Origin: Streptomyces noursei
GTDB taxonomy: Bacteria; Actinomycetota; Actinomycetes; Streptomycetales; Streptomycetaceae
Length of the DNA stretch: 64,000 nt
NCBI RefSeq assembly: GCF_001646665.1
Contig: NZ_LWBU01000373.1
Location: forward strand, 186,334-250,333
Direction: 5' to 3'
The position numbers and the translations under genes are program-made. This document shows positions 30,602 to 39,128 of this stretch, in pieces. Position 1 is the stretch's first letter; each line of letters starts with the position of its first letter. The notes beneath the pieces were generated by a model. It saw only the letters and a list, made by a program, of their open reading frames with translations. It was not told the DNA's origin and ran no database searches.

Positions 30602-32374
30602 TCAGCCGACGTCCAGGGCGTTGGGCAGCCCCAGCCGCAGGCGCGTGCGGTCGTGCCGCTTGAGCGCCTCGATCTCCGGGGCCCGGAACAGCGGCTTCAC
30701 CGTGCAGCGCGGCGCGGCCGAACCGGTGCGGTCCAGCAGGGCGTTGACCGCCTGCCGGGCGGCGGCGTTCGCGCCCTCCATCGTCGCGAGGTCGATGTCG
30801 ACCGACACGTAGTCGCCCGCGAGGAAGAAGTTCGGGACCGCGGTGGCCGCCGGCGGGCGGAGGTGGAACGTGCCGGCCGGGTGGATCAGCAGCTCGTCCT
30901 CGTTGGTGGGGTTCGGCGTGCCGAGGCCGTCGACGCCCGGGTCCAGGAACCACGAGTGCAGTGCGCCGTCCTTGAGCACGGTGCGGCCCGTGTCGTTGAG
31001 GGCCGCCTTGAGCTGCGCCCACACCTCGCGGGCCACCTGCTCGCGGGTGCACTGCTTGGCGGTCCTGCCGTACAGGATCCCCGGCCTGTCCCACTCCGAG
31101 ATGTCCACCGACAGGCACTCCACTGCCGCGCCGTCGCCGTACTCGGCGGCGAAGTCCCGCCCCGGCCAGTGCCCGGCCTGCGCGATCGCCGTCAACGACC
31201 AGGGCGAGTCGATGCAGTTGACGTGGCCGCGCACCATCGGCGGCCGCTCGGTGAGGTAGAACTGGATGCCCGTCATCCAGTCGGTCCGCAGCCCGTCGCA
31301 CCGGGCCAGCCGCGGGTCCGCCGCCCGCAGCGCCGCGCCCCAGGTGCGCCGCGCGTGCTCGACCGGGAGCGCGCAGACGTAGTGGTCGGCGGTGACGGTG
31401 GTACGGGCCCCCGCGGGGTCCTCGACCAGCGTGCCGGTCACCCGGCCGGCTCCGTACAGCACCTCGCGCAGGGTCCAGCCGATCCGGAACTCGACGCCCA
31501 GGGCGCGCAGATGGGCCTCCCATGGGTCGATCCACGCCTCGTTGGTGGGCGCGTTGAGGATCCGGTCCGGCGGGCCGTCCGCGCCGCGGCCCAGCGCGTT
31601 GAAGACGAACGCCTCGCCGAGCGTGCCGACCGTCCGGGTGCTCGCCTCCTCCGCCTTGGTCGCCACGATGTTGCGGGTGACGCCGATGGCCAGGATCCGC
31701 TGGTACGTCTCCGACATCCGCGCCGCCCGGGTGAAGTCCCACCAGGGCGTGCGCTCCCAGACCGTGTCCCGCCGCTCGTCGCAGCTGGTCAGGAAGACGA
31801 GCGCGCGGTTGACGAAGTACGCGCCCTCGTGGAGGGGCAGTCCGGTGGCCGTCTCGACGAGCGCGGTGAGGGCCCGGCGGATCTCGTCCAGCGTGAGCCG
31901 CTCCGGCCGGTGGCCCGGCCACGGGATGGGCATCCGCAGGTCCTCGCGGCCCGTGCGGGCGAACATCATCTCGCCGGGCGCGACCAGGTTGTCGAAGACC
32001 CCGCGCGCGTTGCCGGGGAAGGGGATGCGCCGCATCGTGTCCGGCAGGTTGTGGTAGATGCCCGGGATGAAGCGGAACCCGTGCTCGGCGGGCAGCGGTC
32101 TGCGCCCGCCCCGCGCGCTGCCCGGCACGTCCATGCTGCGCGCCTTGCCGCCGAGCGCGCGGCGCTCGTAGACGGTGACCCGGAAACCCCGTTCGGCCAG
32201 CTCGTGCGCGGCCGTCAGCCCGGCGACGCCGCCGCCGAGGACCGCGACGGAGGGACCCGGCGCGGCGGGGGCCGCCGCGGCGGGGGCGGCCGGCAGGACG
32301 CCCCCCCCCCCTGCTCCGGGGACGGCGGTGGCGCCCGCCATGAAGGTGCGTCGCGTCGTACCCGTACGGTGCAT
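30602..32374 (-). CDS. Tat-exported FAD-dependent oxidoreductase (amine oxidase/phytoene desaturase fold)
   Basis: The 590-residue protein begins with a Tat signal (TTRRTFMAGATAVPG) and has a dinucleotide-binding motif VAVLGGGVAGLTAAHELAERGF (about residues 43-64), followed by VYERRALGGKARS typical of carotenoid/hydroxysqualene-type flavin amine oxidases, and a C-terminal FAD-contact segment (NFFLAGDYVSVDIDLATMEGANAAARQAV). The substrate is unknown. An 11-base G tract on the coding strand (plus-strand C at 32301-32311) encodes GGGG just after the signal; a one-base slip would abolish the protein. A TTACC-N3-GGTAA palindrome lies 15-27 bp upstream of the start. Confidence 0.85.
   Translation of the reverse strand: MHRTGTTRRTFMAGATAVPGAGGGGVLPAAPAAAAPAAPGPSVAVLGGGVAGLTAAHELAERGFRVTVYERRALGGKARSMDVPGSARGGRRPLPAEHGFRFIPGIYHNLPDTMRRIPFPGNARGVFDNLVAPGEMMFARTGREDLRMPIPWPGHRPERLTLDEIRRALTALVETATGLPLHEGAYFVNRALVFLTSCDERRDTVWERTPWWDFTRAARMSETYQRILAIGVTRNIVATKAEEASTRTVGTLGEAFVFNALGRGADGPPDRILNAPTNEAWIDPWEAHLRALGVEFRIGWTLREVLYGAGRVTGTLVEDPAGARTTVTADHYVCALPVEHARRTWGAALRAADPRLARCDGLRTDWMTGIQFYLTERPPMVRGHVNCIDSPWSLTAIAQAGHWPGRDFAAEYGDGAAVECLSVDISEWDRPGILYGRTAKQCTREQVAREVWAQLKAALNDTGRTVLKDGALHSWFLDPGVDGLGTPNPTNEDELLIHPAGTFHLRPPAATAVPNFFLAGDYVSVDIDLATMEGANAAARQAVNALLDRTGSAAPRCTVKPLFRAPEIEALKRHDRTRLRLGLPNALDVG
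32301..32311. repeat. 11-bp homopolymeric C tract in coding sequence
   Basis: Eleven consecutive C on the plus strand (G on the coding strand) within codons 25-28 of the Tat-signal oxidoreductase. In the frame shown the gene is intact. Confidence 0.9.
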
Positions 32375-32388
32375 GCCCCACCCACCTC

Positions 32389-32401
32389 TTACCCGCGGTA
32401 A
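32389..32401 (-). promoter_or_regulatory. TTACC-CGC-GGTAA palindrome before the FAD oxidoreductase gene
   Basis: A perfect 5-bp inverted repeat 15-27 bp upstream of the ATG, partly next to the GGTGGG RBS. It could be an operator. Confidence 0.4.
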
Positions 32402-32499
32402 CGTCCCGTCGGACGCAGGAGCTTAGGGCCGCCCCCACCGGCCCCGGAACCACCGTGCGCCCCTCCCGGGCACAAATGGCCGGTTCCAGCCCGCCCCGG

Positions 32500-33438
32500 T
32501 CAGCCGTGCCCCACCGGCGCCGCCCCCAGCCAGGAGGCGACCGCCCCCGCGATCGGCTGGCCCGTCTCCAGCTCCACGAAGCCGAACTGTCCGCCCTGAT
32601 TGCACTCCAGGAACCACCACACGCCCTCGGCGTCCTCGGCGAAGTCGAACGCGGCGTACGCCAGTCCCGCCAGGTCCATGAACTCCCGCACCGGCCGGGC
32701 GATCCGGTCGGGCACTTCCACCGGCTCCCAGGAGTGCCCCGTGTCCCCGTAGCGCCCGTCGACCTGCCCGTCGGCGGACGTCTTGCGGGCGGCGAACAGC
32801 CGCCCGCCGACACAGGTGAGCCGGACGTCGGCCCGCTTGGCCACGTAACTCTGGAACAGCGTCGGCCCGGCCGCCACCCCGGCGAAGTCCGTGCCCGGCT
32901 CCACCAGGGTGGTGGGCAGGGCGACCGGCGGGTCGGTACGCGGCGGCCCCGACAGGGACTTGACGACGACCCGGCCGTACCGCGCCGTGAACTCCTCCGC
33001 CACCCGCGGGAAGGTGGTGACGAGCGTGGGCGGCACCGCGAACCCGCTGTGGTGCGCGACCCGCAGCTGCCAGGGCTTGTACCGGGCCTGCGCCGCCTGC
33101 CGCGGGTGGTTCATCCACCGCGCGGTCGTGGAGTACAGCATCCCGTACAGCGCCTGCGCCGTCTCGGCGCTCAACCACGCCGACGTGTCCGGCGCGTGGG
33201 CCGCCGGCTCGCCGGGCCTGCGCACCCAGACGGAGCGCAGGGCCCGGGAGCTGACCATGCGCCCCTGCGCGGACAGGTAGCAGTGGAAGTCCCCGTGGAC
33301 GTACTCGGCCGACAGGTCGGCCCCACCGGGCAGATCGGCGGGGTCCAGGCGCACCAGCGGCACTCCCCGCTCGTGCAGCTCGGCCACCACCAGGTCCGCC
33401 GTGACGTCCTGAGGGCACGTCAGGATCAGAACGGTCAT
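32500..33438 (-). CDS. tgmB: Graspetide ATP-grasp ligase (TgmB/MvdD-type ribosomal peptide maturase)
   Basis: The 312-residue protein matches the ATP-grasp ribosomal peptide maturases that install ester or amide side-chain links in graspetides. VLILTCPQDVTADLVVAELHERGVPLVRLDPADLPGG is the typical N-terminus, VVVKSLSGP (about 152-160) the ATP-binding lysine strand, and WWFLECNQGGQFGFVE (about 276-291) the Mg-binding Glu/Asn motif. It directly follows, 22 nt away, a 64-residue precursor with the expected C-terminal Thr/Asp-rich core. The enzyme would activate precursor Asp side chains with ATP and join them to Thr/Ser hydroxyls in the cytoplasm. Confidence 0.9.
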   Translation of the reverse strand: MTVLILTCPQDVTADLVVAELHERGVPLVRLDPADLPGGADLSAEYVHGDFHCYLSAQGRMVSSRALRSVWVRRPGEPAAHAPDTSAWLSAETAQALYGMLYSTTARWMNHPRQAAQARYKPWQLRVAHHSGFAVPPTLVTTFPRVAEEFTARYGRVVVKSLSGPPRTDPPVALPTTLVEPGTDFAGVAAGPTLFQSYVAKRADVRLTCVGGRLFAARKTSADGQVDGRYGDTGHSWEPVEVPDRIARPVREFMDLAGLAYAAFDFAEDAEGVWWFLECNQGGQFGFVELETGQPIAGAVASWLGAAPVGHG

Positions 33439-33460
33439 CAGCGCGTGCCGACCGGGTCGC

Positions 33461-33655
33461 TCAGTCGTCGAAGTGCGTCTGGGAACCGGCGGTGGACGTC
33501 GTCGTGCCGGCGGCCAGCAGTACCGCGCGGTCGCTGATCGCCGGGCGCCCGTCGGGCAGGACGTTCAGCTGGAGCGCCGGGTCGTACACATAGAGAGTGC
33601 CGACGTCCTCCGAAGCCTTCTGCGGACGCGCGTAGCTGCACGCGAACGGCTGCAT
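33461..33655 (-). CDS. tgmA: Putative graspetide precursor (ATP-grasp-modified RiPP)
   Basis: The 64-residue peptide has the N-terminal family segment MQPFACSYARPQ, a conserved leader (DPALQLNVLPDGRPAI, residues 26-40) and a C-terminal core TTTSTAGSQTHFDD (51-64). The core has three adjacent Thr, Ser54, Thr55, Ser58 and Thr60 as possible acceptors and Asp63-Asp64 as donors. ATG at 33655 is preferred since GGAGGGG sits just upstream; an in-frame ATG at 33670 is also open. Co-transcribed with the ATP-grasp gene. No methyltransferase (tgmC), protease or exporter is adjacent, so the product would be a simple macrocycle. Confidence 0.88.
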   Translation of the reverse strand: MQPFACSYARPQKASEDVGTLYVYDPALQLNVLPDGRPAISDRAVLLAAGTTTSTAGSQTHFDD

Positions 33656-33776
33656 GATCCCCTCCATCACTCGTCAACCTCGGTACATGTGACGGTACGC
33701 GGTCGAAGTGCCCTGATCTCACTACCGTCCGTCACCGTCCGGACACCACCGCACGCACCCGGAGCCGACCGGCAGA

Positions 33777-34277
33777 ATGGGACGCATGTCCCGACGCACC
33801 TCCGCCCGCCGCCCCACCCCCCGTCCCACCTCCCGCGACGCACGCCCCGCGGGCCGTCCGCGGTCCGCGCCCGGGGTCCGTGCCGAGGACCCCTGCCCAT
33901 GCGGACTGCCCGCTTCCTATGCGGCCTGTTGTGGCCGGTTTCACACCGGTGAAGCCCTCGCCCCGACTGCGGAACTGCTGATGCGCTCCCGCTACAGCGC
34001 CTTCGCCGTCCACGACGAGCCCTACCTGCTGCGCACCTGGGCGCCCGCCACCCGCCCCGGCGGCGTCGACTTCGACCCCGACATGCGCTGGACCGGCCTG
34101 GAGATCCTCGGCGCCACGGACGGCACCTTCTTCCACACCGCCGGCACGGTCACCTTCGCCGCCCACTACACCCACCGGGGCGAGGCCGGCACGATGCGCG
34201 AGCACAGCCGCTTCGAGAAGGCCGGCGGTGCGTGGGTGTACGTGGACGGGGACGACGACACGCCGGACCGGGCGTGA
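33777..34277 (+). CDS. YchJ-like protein with SEC-C zinc motif
   Basis: The 166-residue protein has a Cys-rich SEC-C-type motif (DPCPCGLPASYAACCGRFHTGE, about residues 38-59) and a C-terminal NTF2-like YchJ domain (TAELLMRSRYSAFAVHDEPYLLRTW, about 64-160), the UPF0225 arrangement. Function unknown; SEC-C motifs bind zinc. The N-terminal 35 residues are Arg/Pro-rich. ATG 33777 lies 9 nt after GGAGCC; ATG 33786 is the alternative. It is divergent from the graspetide precursor gene and followed by a DUF2283 gene 14 nt downstream, so they probably form an operon. Confidence 0.85.
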   Translation: MGRMSRRTSARRPTPRPTSRDARPAGRPRSAPGVRAEDPCPCGLPASYAACCGRFHTGEALAPTAELLMRSRYSAFAVHDEPYLLRTWAPATRPGGVDFDPDMRWTGLEILGATDGTFFHTAGTVTFAAHYTHRGEAGTMREHSRFEKAGGAWVYVDGDDDTPDRA

Positions 34278-34291
34278 GGGAGGACCGCACC

Positions 34292-34510
34292 GTGCACATC
34301 ACGCACGACCCGGAGAACGACACCGCCTACGTGCGGCTCGTCGCACACGTCGAGGCCGGCTCCGCCGTCCGGCAGGTCACCGTGCCCGGCCCCGGCGGGG
34401 AGACCGACCTGATCCTGGACTTCGACGCGGCGGGCCGGCTGCTGGGCGTCGAGGTCGTCGGCGCCCGCGCCGGCCTCACCCCTCAGACCCTCGCGCGGGC
34501 CGGCACATGA
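34292..34510 (+). CDS. DUF2283 small protein
   Basis: The 72-residue protein VHITHDPENDTAYVRLV...TDLILDFDAAGRLLGVEVVGA fits DUF2283 (IxYDxxxDALYIxL...DVxxVVDVDxxGRVVGIEVLxAS pattern). GTG at 34292 follows GGGAGGA (34278-34284). It is small, cytosolic and of unknown function. It follows the YchJ-like gene by 14 nt, and a strong bidirectional hairpin lies after its stop. Confidence 0.88.
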   Translation: MHITHDPENDTAYVRLVAHVEAGSAVRQVTVPGPGGETDLILDFDAAGRLLGVEVVGARAGLTPQTLARAGT

Positions 34511-34511
34511 G

Positions 34512-34554
34512 AGGGGCGCCCCGCCGGCCCGGGCCGGACCGGCGGGACGCCCCT
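34512..34554. terminator. Bidirectional hairpin terminator (about 15 bp)
   Basis: AGGGGCG-C-CCCGCCGG (34512 onwards) pairs with CCGGCGGG-A-CGCCCCT (to 34554), with one mismatch and a GC-rich loop. It separates the convergent DUF2283 gene and the small gene ending at 34567. Confidence 0.7.
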
Positions 34555-34566
34555 GGACCGGCCCCG

Positions 34567-34827
34567 TCAGCGCCAGGACGCCCCCGGCCGCAGCAGCAGG
34601 CCCGGGTTGTACGCGCCCAGCACCTTGTTCGCCCGGGCCAGCGCCGCCAGCGCGTGCTCCCGGTCCGCCTGGTCCTCGGCACACAGCGGCGCACGGAACC
34701 GGTACACCTCGCGGGCGGCGCACTCGGCGTCGACCTCCGCCTGAAGGATGCCGATCGGCATGCACGACCCGATGAGGGCGGCGACCCGGTCGGGGATCGG
34801 GACGGGGACGAGGGGCGACGCGGTCAC
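34567..34827 (-). CDS. Small unidentified protein
   Basis: An 86-residue protein VTASPLVPVPIPDRVAALI..., with a helical C-terminal half (EDQADREHALAALARANKVLGAYN). No known family recognised. GTG at 34827 follows GAAGGAC with correct spacing; codon usage is typical of the window. A candidate promoter lies 50-100 nt upstream: TTGGGG and TGTACC on the coding strand, 18 bp apart (about 34918 to 34889), in an unusually A/T-rich stretch. Confidence 0.6.
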   Translation of the reverse strand: MTASPLVPVPIPDRVAALIGSCMPIGILQAEVDAECAAREVYRFRAPLCAEDQADREHALAALARANKVLGAYNPGLLLRPGASWR

Positions 34828-35044
34828 GTGGAGTCCTTCAGTGCTCAAGCCTGCTTGTGGCAGTCGTCTGTTTGCTGTGCTCCCTCCATGGGTACAGCAT
34901 GAGGTTCGCGTTTTCCCCAAGGGTTTGTATCTGTGCTGCAACCGTTTGCCCCGCGGACCGTACTTTTTCGGTTGGGGGAGCGGAGCCGGTCCTCTCGGCG
35001 CGCCGGATGATCAGGAACGGAAAGCCCGGTTCCGCCGCGGGAGT

Positions 35045-36274
35045 TCAGCTGCCGCCGCGCCGGCCGCCCGTCTCCGCGGCGCGCAGGTGCAGCGCCCGCA
35101 GCACCGCCTCGGTGGCGAAGCGCGAACGGGGGTCGGCGAGCCGTCCGCCGAAACGCGCCTCCAGGTTCCGCATCCGGTAGCGCACGGTCTGCGGGTGGAC
35201 GTCGAGCAGCTCGCCCATCTGGGCGGCGGTGCCCCGGGTGTCCAGCCAGATGCGCAGGGTCTCGATGAGCCGGTCGCGGCGGGTGGGGGTGAGCCCGGCG
35301 AGCGGGGCGAGCTCCCGCTCGGCGAGCTGGTCCACCAGGGCGGGGTCGGCCAGCAGCCAGAGGGTGATCAGATGGTCCGTCGCCAGGGTGAGCGGGGCGT
35401 CCTCGACGACCCCCGCGTCGATCAGCTCCAGCACGCGCCGGGCCCAGCGGAGCGAGTCGGCGGCGGAGGCGGTCGGGACGGTCAGGCCGACCGCGCCGCG
35501 GGTCGAGGGCAGCGCCGCTTCGAGATCCCGTCTTCGCGCCTCGTCCAGCGGCCCGGGAAGGAGCAGGTGCGGCTGGGGATCGCTCAGGTCGACCAGGACA
35601 TCGTTGTCGAGTTTCCCCGACCGTGAGAGCCGGGCCGGCGGGCGCAGGGCGACGAGCGTGACGCGGTCGGGCAGCGGCCAGCCGGTCTGCTCGGCCAGCT
35701 CGGCGACGGCCGCGCGCGGCACGGGCGGCCCGGCGAGGACGAGGTGCAGCAGCCGCCTGCGTAACGCCTCGGTCTCCTCCACCGTCTCCGCCCGCACCTG
35801 CACGTAGCCCTCGCGGGACAGGGACTCCAGCTCGTCGACGTACGCGAAGAGGGCGTCGGCGAAGCTGAGCATCAGGGAGGGGGAGAGGTTGTAGCGCCGG
35901 CCCACCTTCTTCGCGCGGCGCAGCGCCACCCGGGCGCCCAGGCGGTAGGCGCCCTGCAAGGTCTCCATGCTGCGCCCCTCGTACGCCTCGAACCGGCCGA
36001 ACCGTCGGCACATCTCGTCCCGCAGCGTCGTGGGGGCCGAGGGAGAGGCGACCTGCTCGACGAAGGCGGAGATGTTCTGCTCCACGCCGAGGCGGATCGC
36101 CTGGCCGTAGGGGCCGTTGAGGAGACGGGCGTACTCGGGGTAGGCGCGCGTGACCTCGATGCCGATCTCCTGGATGAGACTGGGCAGTTCGGGCCGGATG
36201 ATGGCGGCGAACTCCTGGGGGAGCGGCCCCAGTGGCTCGCCCGCGTCCGACGGCTGGGTGGTGGACCGGGGCAT
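35045..36274 (-). CDS. PucR-type regulator with N-terminal DUF/GGDEF-like region, TTA codon
   Basis: The 409-residue protein has a C-terminal PucR HTH (about 345-400: LIETLRIWLDTRGTAAQMGELLDVHPQTVRYRMRNLEARFGGRLADP) and an N-terminal helical sensor part (FAAIIRPELPSLIQEIGIEVTRAYPEY, about 20-110). ATG at 36274 follows AAGGAGGGG. Codon 171 is TTA (35764-35762), the rare leucine codon read only by the bldA tRNA in Streptomyces, so expression should be limited to late growth. It is divergent from the secreted gene and the mce operon and may regulate them. Confidence 0.87.
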   Translation of the reverse strand: MPRSTTQPSDAGEPLGPLPQEFAAIIRPELPSLIQEIGIEVTRAYPEYARLLNGPYGQAIRLGVEQNISAFVEQVASPSAPTTLRDEMCRRFGRFEAYEGRSMETLQGAYRLGARVALRRAKKVGRRYNLSPSLMLSFADALFAYVDELESLSREGYVQVRAETVEETEALRRRLLHLVLAGPPVPRAAVAELAEQTGWPLPDRVTLVALRPPARLSRSGKLDNDVLVDLSDPQPHLLLPGPLDEARRRDLEAALPSTRGAVGLTVPTASAADSLRWARRVLELIDAGVVEDAPLTLATDHLITLWLLADPALVDQLAERELAPLAGLTPTRRDRLIETLRIWLDTRGTAAQMGELLDVHPQTVRYRMRNLEARFGGRLADPRSRFATEAVLRALHLRAAETGGRRGGS

Positions 36275-36787
36275 GGCGGTTGCCCCTCCTTCTCCGGCGG
36301 GCCGGTGGGGAGGTGGTGCGGGGGCGCGTGGGGGGAAGCGCTCCCACAGGACGGGGTTGAGCACTTCGTGGGTGCTGAACATAGACCAAGCCCCGTGCAC
36401 CGCGCATCAGTTGCGACCATGGCCGCGGGCGCGCCGCGCGTATCTGGCCGAAGCCCGACCGTCGGCCCGCCGCCGGGACGGCCGGGGCGGCGGCGAAGGG
36501 GCGGGAGTGCTCACTCCCGGACAAGAAACCCCCGTGATCTGTTGCCCCGGCGACAAGAAAATACCCGCCGGTAAGAGTGTCGGGGAAAACTTACGGGCGA
36601 GTATTGCGCGGCCGGTTACTCGCTCGTAGCGTCATTCGCGCAAGGTGCTCGACCTGGTGGCCTTCCTTATCAGGCCCCGCGTTCCGTGAATTGAGCCGCC
36701 ACCGCATTTCCCCGCGTGTACGAGCCGCATACACGAGGTGGAGAAGCGGTCATCAGGTACGCCCCATCCCTCAGGAGGGAACAGCCC
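36275..36787. other. 513-bp divergent intergenic region upstream of the mce-linked genes
   Basis: No gene is supported here. It holds promoters for the PucR-type gene and for the secreted protein. Visible elements: GACAAGAAA direct repeats at 36520-36528 and 36552-36560, and a GCGAGTA-N13-TACTCGC inverted repeat at 36597-36623, about 165 bp before the GTG of the secreted gene. The stretch from 36530 to 36760 is noticeably richer in A/T than its surroundings. Confidence 0.55.
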
Positions 36788-37441
36788 GTGCGACGCATTA
36801 CCAGAATCTCCGCCATTTCCGCCGCCGCATTACTGGCCGCCGCGGGAGTCTCCGCGACGACCGCCTCGGCCGCCCCCCAGGCCCAGTGGACCGTCAGCAA
36901 CCCGGCCGCCAACGACGCCTTCACCGCCACGAACGTCGCCGCCGCCAACGCCGTCCTCACCAACGTCACCACCGGCGCCACCATCACCTGTTCCGTCTAC
37001 GCCGCGAGCGGGACGGCCGTCGACGGCGTGTACGCGAGCGGCGCCGGTCTGGCCACCATCGGCAGCGCCACGTTCGGCACCTCCACCACCAAGTGCAACG
37101 GCCCGCTGGGATCGAAGTGGGTCTCGCAGTCCGTCCAGCCGATGAAGCTCAACGGGGTGTCCTACGGCTCCGGTGTCACCAAGGGCACGCTCACCGGGAT
37201 CAAGGTCACCCTCACCGGCACCAGCCTCCTGGGCACCTGCAACGCGACCATCGAAGGGTCCGCCAACACCGGCACCTACACCAACGCCTCCGGTGTGCTG
37301 GAGATCGTGCCCGACGCCACCCCCGCGCTCACGGTGACCAGCGCCTCCGGCTCGTGCGCCGGACTGATCAAGACCGGTGACAAGGCCAAGTTCGGCGCCA
37401 AGTACCAGGTGACGCCGATCATCACGGTCACCAGCCCGTAA
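36788..37441 (+). CDS. Secreted protein of unknown function, TTA codon in signal peptide
   Basis: The 217-residue preprotein has a signal peptide (RRITRISAISAAALLAAAGVSATTASA) and a mature beta-rich part full of Thr/Gly/Ser with four cysteines (in TITCSVYA, TTKCNGP, LGTCNAT, GSCAGL). I recognise no named domain. GTG at 36788 is supported by AGGAGGG at 36773-36779. Codon 15 is TTA (36830-36832), suggesting bldA-dependent translation. It lies between the PucR regulator and the DUF6801-type gene in front of the mce operon, so it may be an extracellular lipid-handling accessory, but this is inference. Confidence 0.78.
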   Translation: MRRITRISAISAAALLAAAGVSATTASAAPQAQWTVSNPAANDAFTATNVAAANAVLTNVTTGATITCSVYAASGTAVDGVYASGAGLATIGSATFGTSTTKCNGPLGSKWVSQSVQPMKLNGVSYGSGVTKGTLTGIKVTLTGTSLLGTCNATIEGSANTGTYTNASGVLEIVPDATPALTVTSASGSCAGLIKTGDKAKFGAKYQVTPIITVTSP

Positions 37442-37469
37442 GCACCGCGCGGGCGCACCGGAAGCGGGT

Positions 37470-37497
37470 CGTGCGGCCGGCGGACACCGGCCGCACG
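37470..37497 (+). terminator. 11-bp hairpin after the secreted protein gene
   Basis: CGTGCGGCCGG and CCGGCCGCACG pair perfectly around a CGGACA loop, 29 nt after the stop at 37441. It may terminate or attenuate before the DUF6801-type gene. Confidence 0.65.
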
Positions 37498-37557
37498 GCC
37501 ACGCGGCGGTCCCGCGCCGGCGCCGGACCGACAGCAGCGGGCGACGTGGGGGGAGCG

Positions 37558-39081
37558 ATGGGCAGCAGCGCGAGTGGCGGGAACCGGGCCCGGCGGACCT
37601 GGGCGCGGACCGCGTCGATCGGGGCCGTGGTCCTCGTGGCGGGGCTCGTCCCCGGCACCGGGACCGGCGCCGTGATCGCGGTGGACGAGGGCGTACGGCC
37701 CGTGCGGGCGGACTTCGGCTACCGGTGCGCCCTGCCGGGCGGCACGCACCCGGCGCGCGTGAGGGTCGCGGCAGCCCTGCCGCGGCAGGTCGCGGCCGGC
37801 CGGCCGGTGCGGCCCGCGGACGTGCGGGTCGCCGTCGAACTGCCCGCGGAGGCGGTCGCCCGGCTCGCCGCCACCGGCGCGACGACGGCGCACGGAGCGG
37901 TGCGCCTCGCCGGGCGGGTGACGCAGGGCACCGACTCCGCGGACCTGCCGTGGACCCAGCTGACCGCCCCGGACCGGGCCCTGCCGGCCACCGGGCCGCA
38001 CACCGTCGAGGGCGCGGGCGCCGTGCCCGCGGTGACCGCCTCGTCGGGCGGCGACCTCACCTTCTCCACCGGCCCCGTCACCCTGGACCTGCTCCTGCGC
38101 AGGGCCGACAACACCCCGACCGCACCGCCCGGCCTCTCCGTCACCTGCGAGCCGGAGACCGGCCAGGACCTGGCCATCGGCCGAGTCGCGGTCCTCGCGG
38201 TGCCCGGCGCGGACGAGCGGCCGCCGGCCGTTGACGAACCGCCGCCGGGCGTGGACGAACCCGCGCCGCCGGGCGGCCGGGGCGGCGCCACGCCCCCGGG
38301 ACCGGCGCGCCCGCCGGCCGCCGGAGAGGACCCGGGCCGCCGGGCCGGTCCGGCCGACGAGTGCGTGGAACTGCCCCCCACCACCCAGGACCCGGTCCCG
38401 AGCCACGGCTGGATCGCCGGCTTCGCCAACGTCCTGAAACTCGGCTCGGCCATGTACATCAAGGACCCGGGGCTGATGAAGGTCGGCATGGCCAAGGCCA
38501 CCCAGACCTACCAGTGCCCCCGCGACGACGGACTCGTCTTCACCATGTACAGCGACGCCACGTTCTCCTACGGAGGAAAACCCCAATTGCCGCCGGTGCC
38601 CTCGACGTTCCTCACCTTCGGATTCATGCCGACGACCGCCACCGCGGAACTCACCCTGGACGCGCCCATGGAGATCGCCACCGGAAGCTATTTCTCGCCC
38701 GACGGCCAGTTCTCCGAGGTGACGAAGGGAACCGCGAAACTGTGGGTGCGGCTGCGCGACGTGAAGGTGAACGGGACCCCGCTCGACGTCGGACCCGCAT
38801 GCCGCACCGCCCGCCCCATGGACCTGTCCCTCACCGGCCGCGGCTGGTACGACGCCGAGGGCCGGCCGCACGGGTACACCGTGGTCACCGGCGGCCCGCT
38901 GACCGGCACGGCCACCATTCCGGAATTCAGCGGCTGCGGGGTCACGGAGGACCTCGACCGGCTGTTCACGGCCGCCCTGTCCGGGGGCGGGAACCACGTG
39001 AAGATGACCCAGGGCGTGCTGTGCTCCCCGGGCCAGCCGGAATTCTGCCCCGACCCGCCGAAGCCGAAACCCGAGAGGTGA
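37558..39081 (+). CDS. Secreted DUF6801-type protein preceding the mce operon
   Basis: The 507-residue preprotein has a signal peptide (about 14-42) and an N-terminal domain of the DUF6801 pattern (FGYRCALPGGTHPARVRVAAALPRQVAAGRPVRPADVRVAVELP, about 49-205). A Pro-rich linker (about 210-265) is followed by a second beta-rich domain (MYIKDPGLMKVGMAKATQTYQCPRDDG to the end). It is predicted to be exported and cell-envelope-associated. ATG at 37558 follows GGGGGAG. Its location directly before the mce transporter suggests a role in presenting lipid at the surface, by inference only. Confidence 0.8.
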   Translation: MGSSASGGNRARRTWARTASIGAVVLVAGLVPGTGTGAVIAVDEGVRPVRADFGYRCALPGGTHPARVRVAAALPRQVAAGRPVRPADVRVAVELPAEAVARLAATGATTAHGAVRLAGRVTQGTDSADLPWTQLTAPDRALPATGPHTVEGAGAVPAVTASSGGDLTFSTGPVTLDLLLRRADNTPTAPPGLSVTCEPETGQDLAIGRVAVLAVPGADERPPAVDEPPPGVDEPAPPGGRGGATPPGPARPPAAGEDPGRRAGPADECVELPPTTQDPVPSHGWIAGFANVLKLGSAMYIKDPGLMKVGMAKATQTYQCPRDDGLVFTMYSDATFSYGGKPQLPPVPSTFLTFGFMPTTATAELTLDAPMEIATGSYFSPDGQFSEVTKGTAKLWVRLRDVKVNGTPLDVGPACRTARPMDLSLTGRGWYDAEGRPHGYTVVTGGPLTGTATIPEFSGCGVTEDLDRLFTAALSGGGNHVKMTQGVLCSPGQPEFCPDPPKPKPER

Positions 39082-39128
39082 GCCGGCCGGGCGCCCCTGC
39101 GCACACGGCGACAAATGGACGGAGCCGC

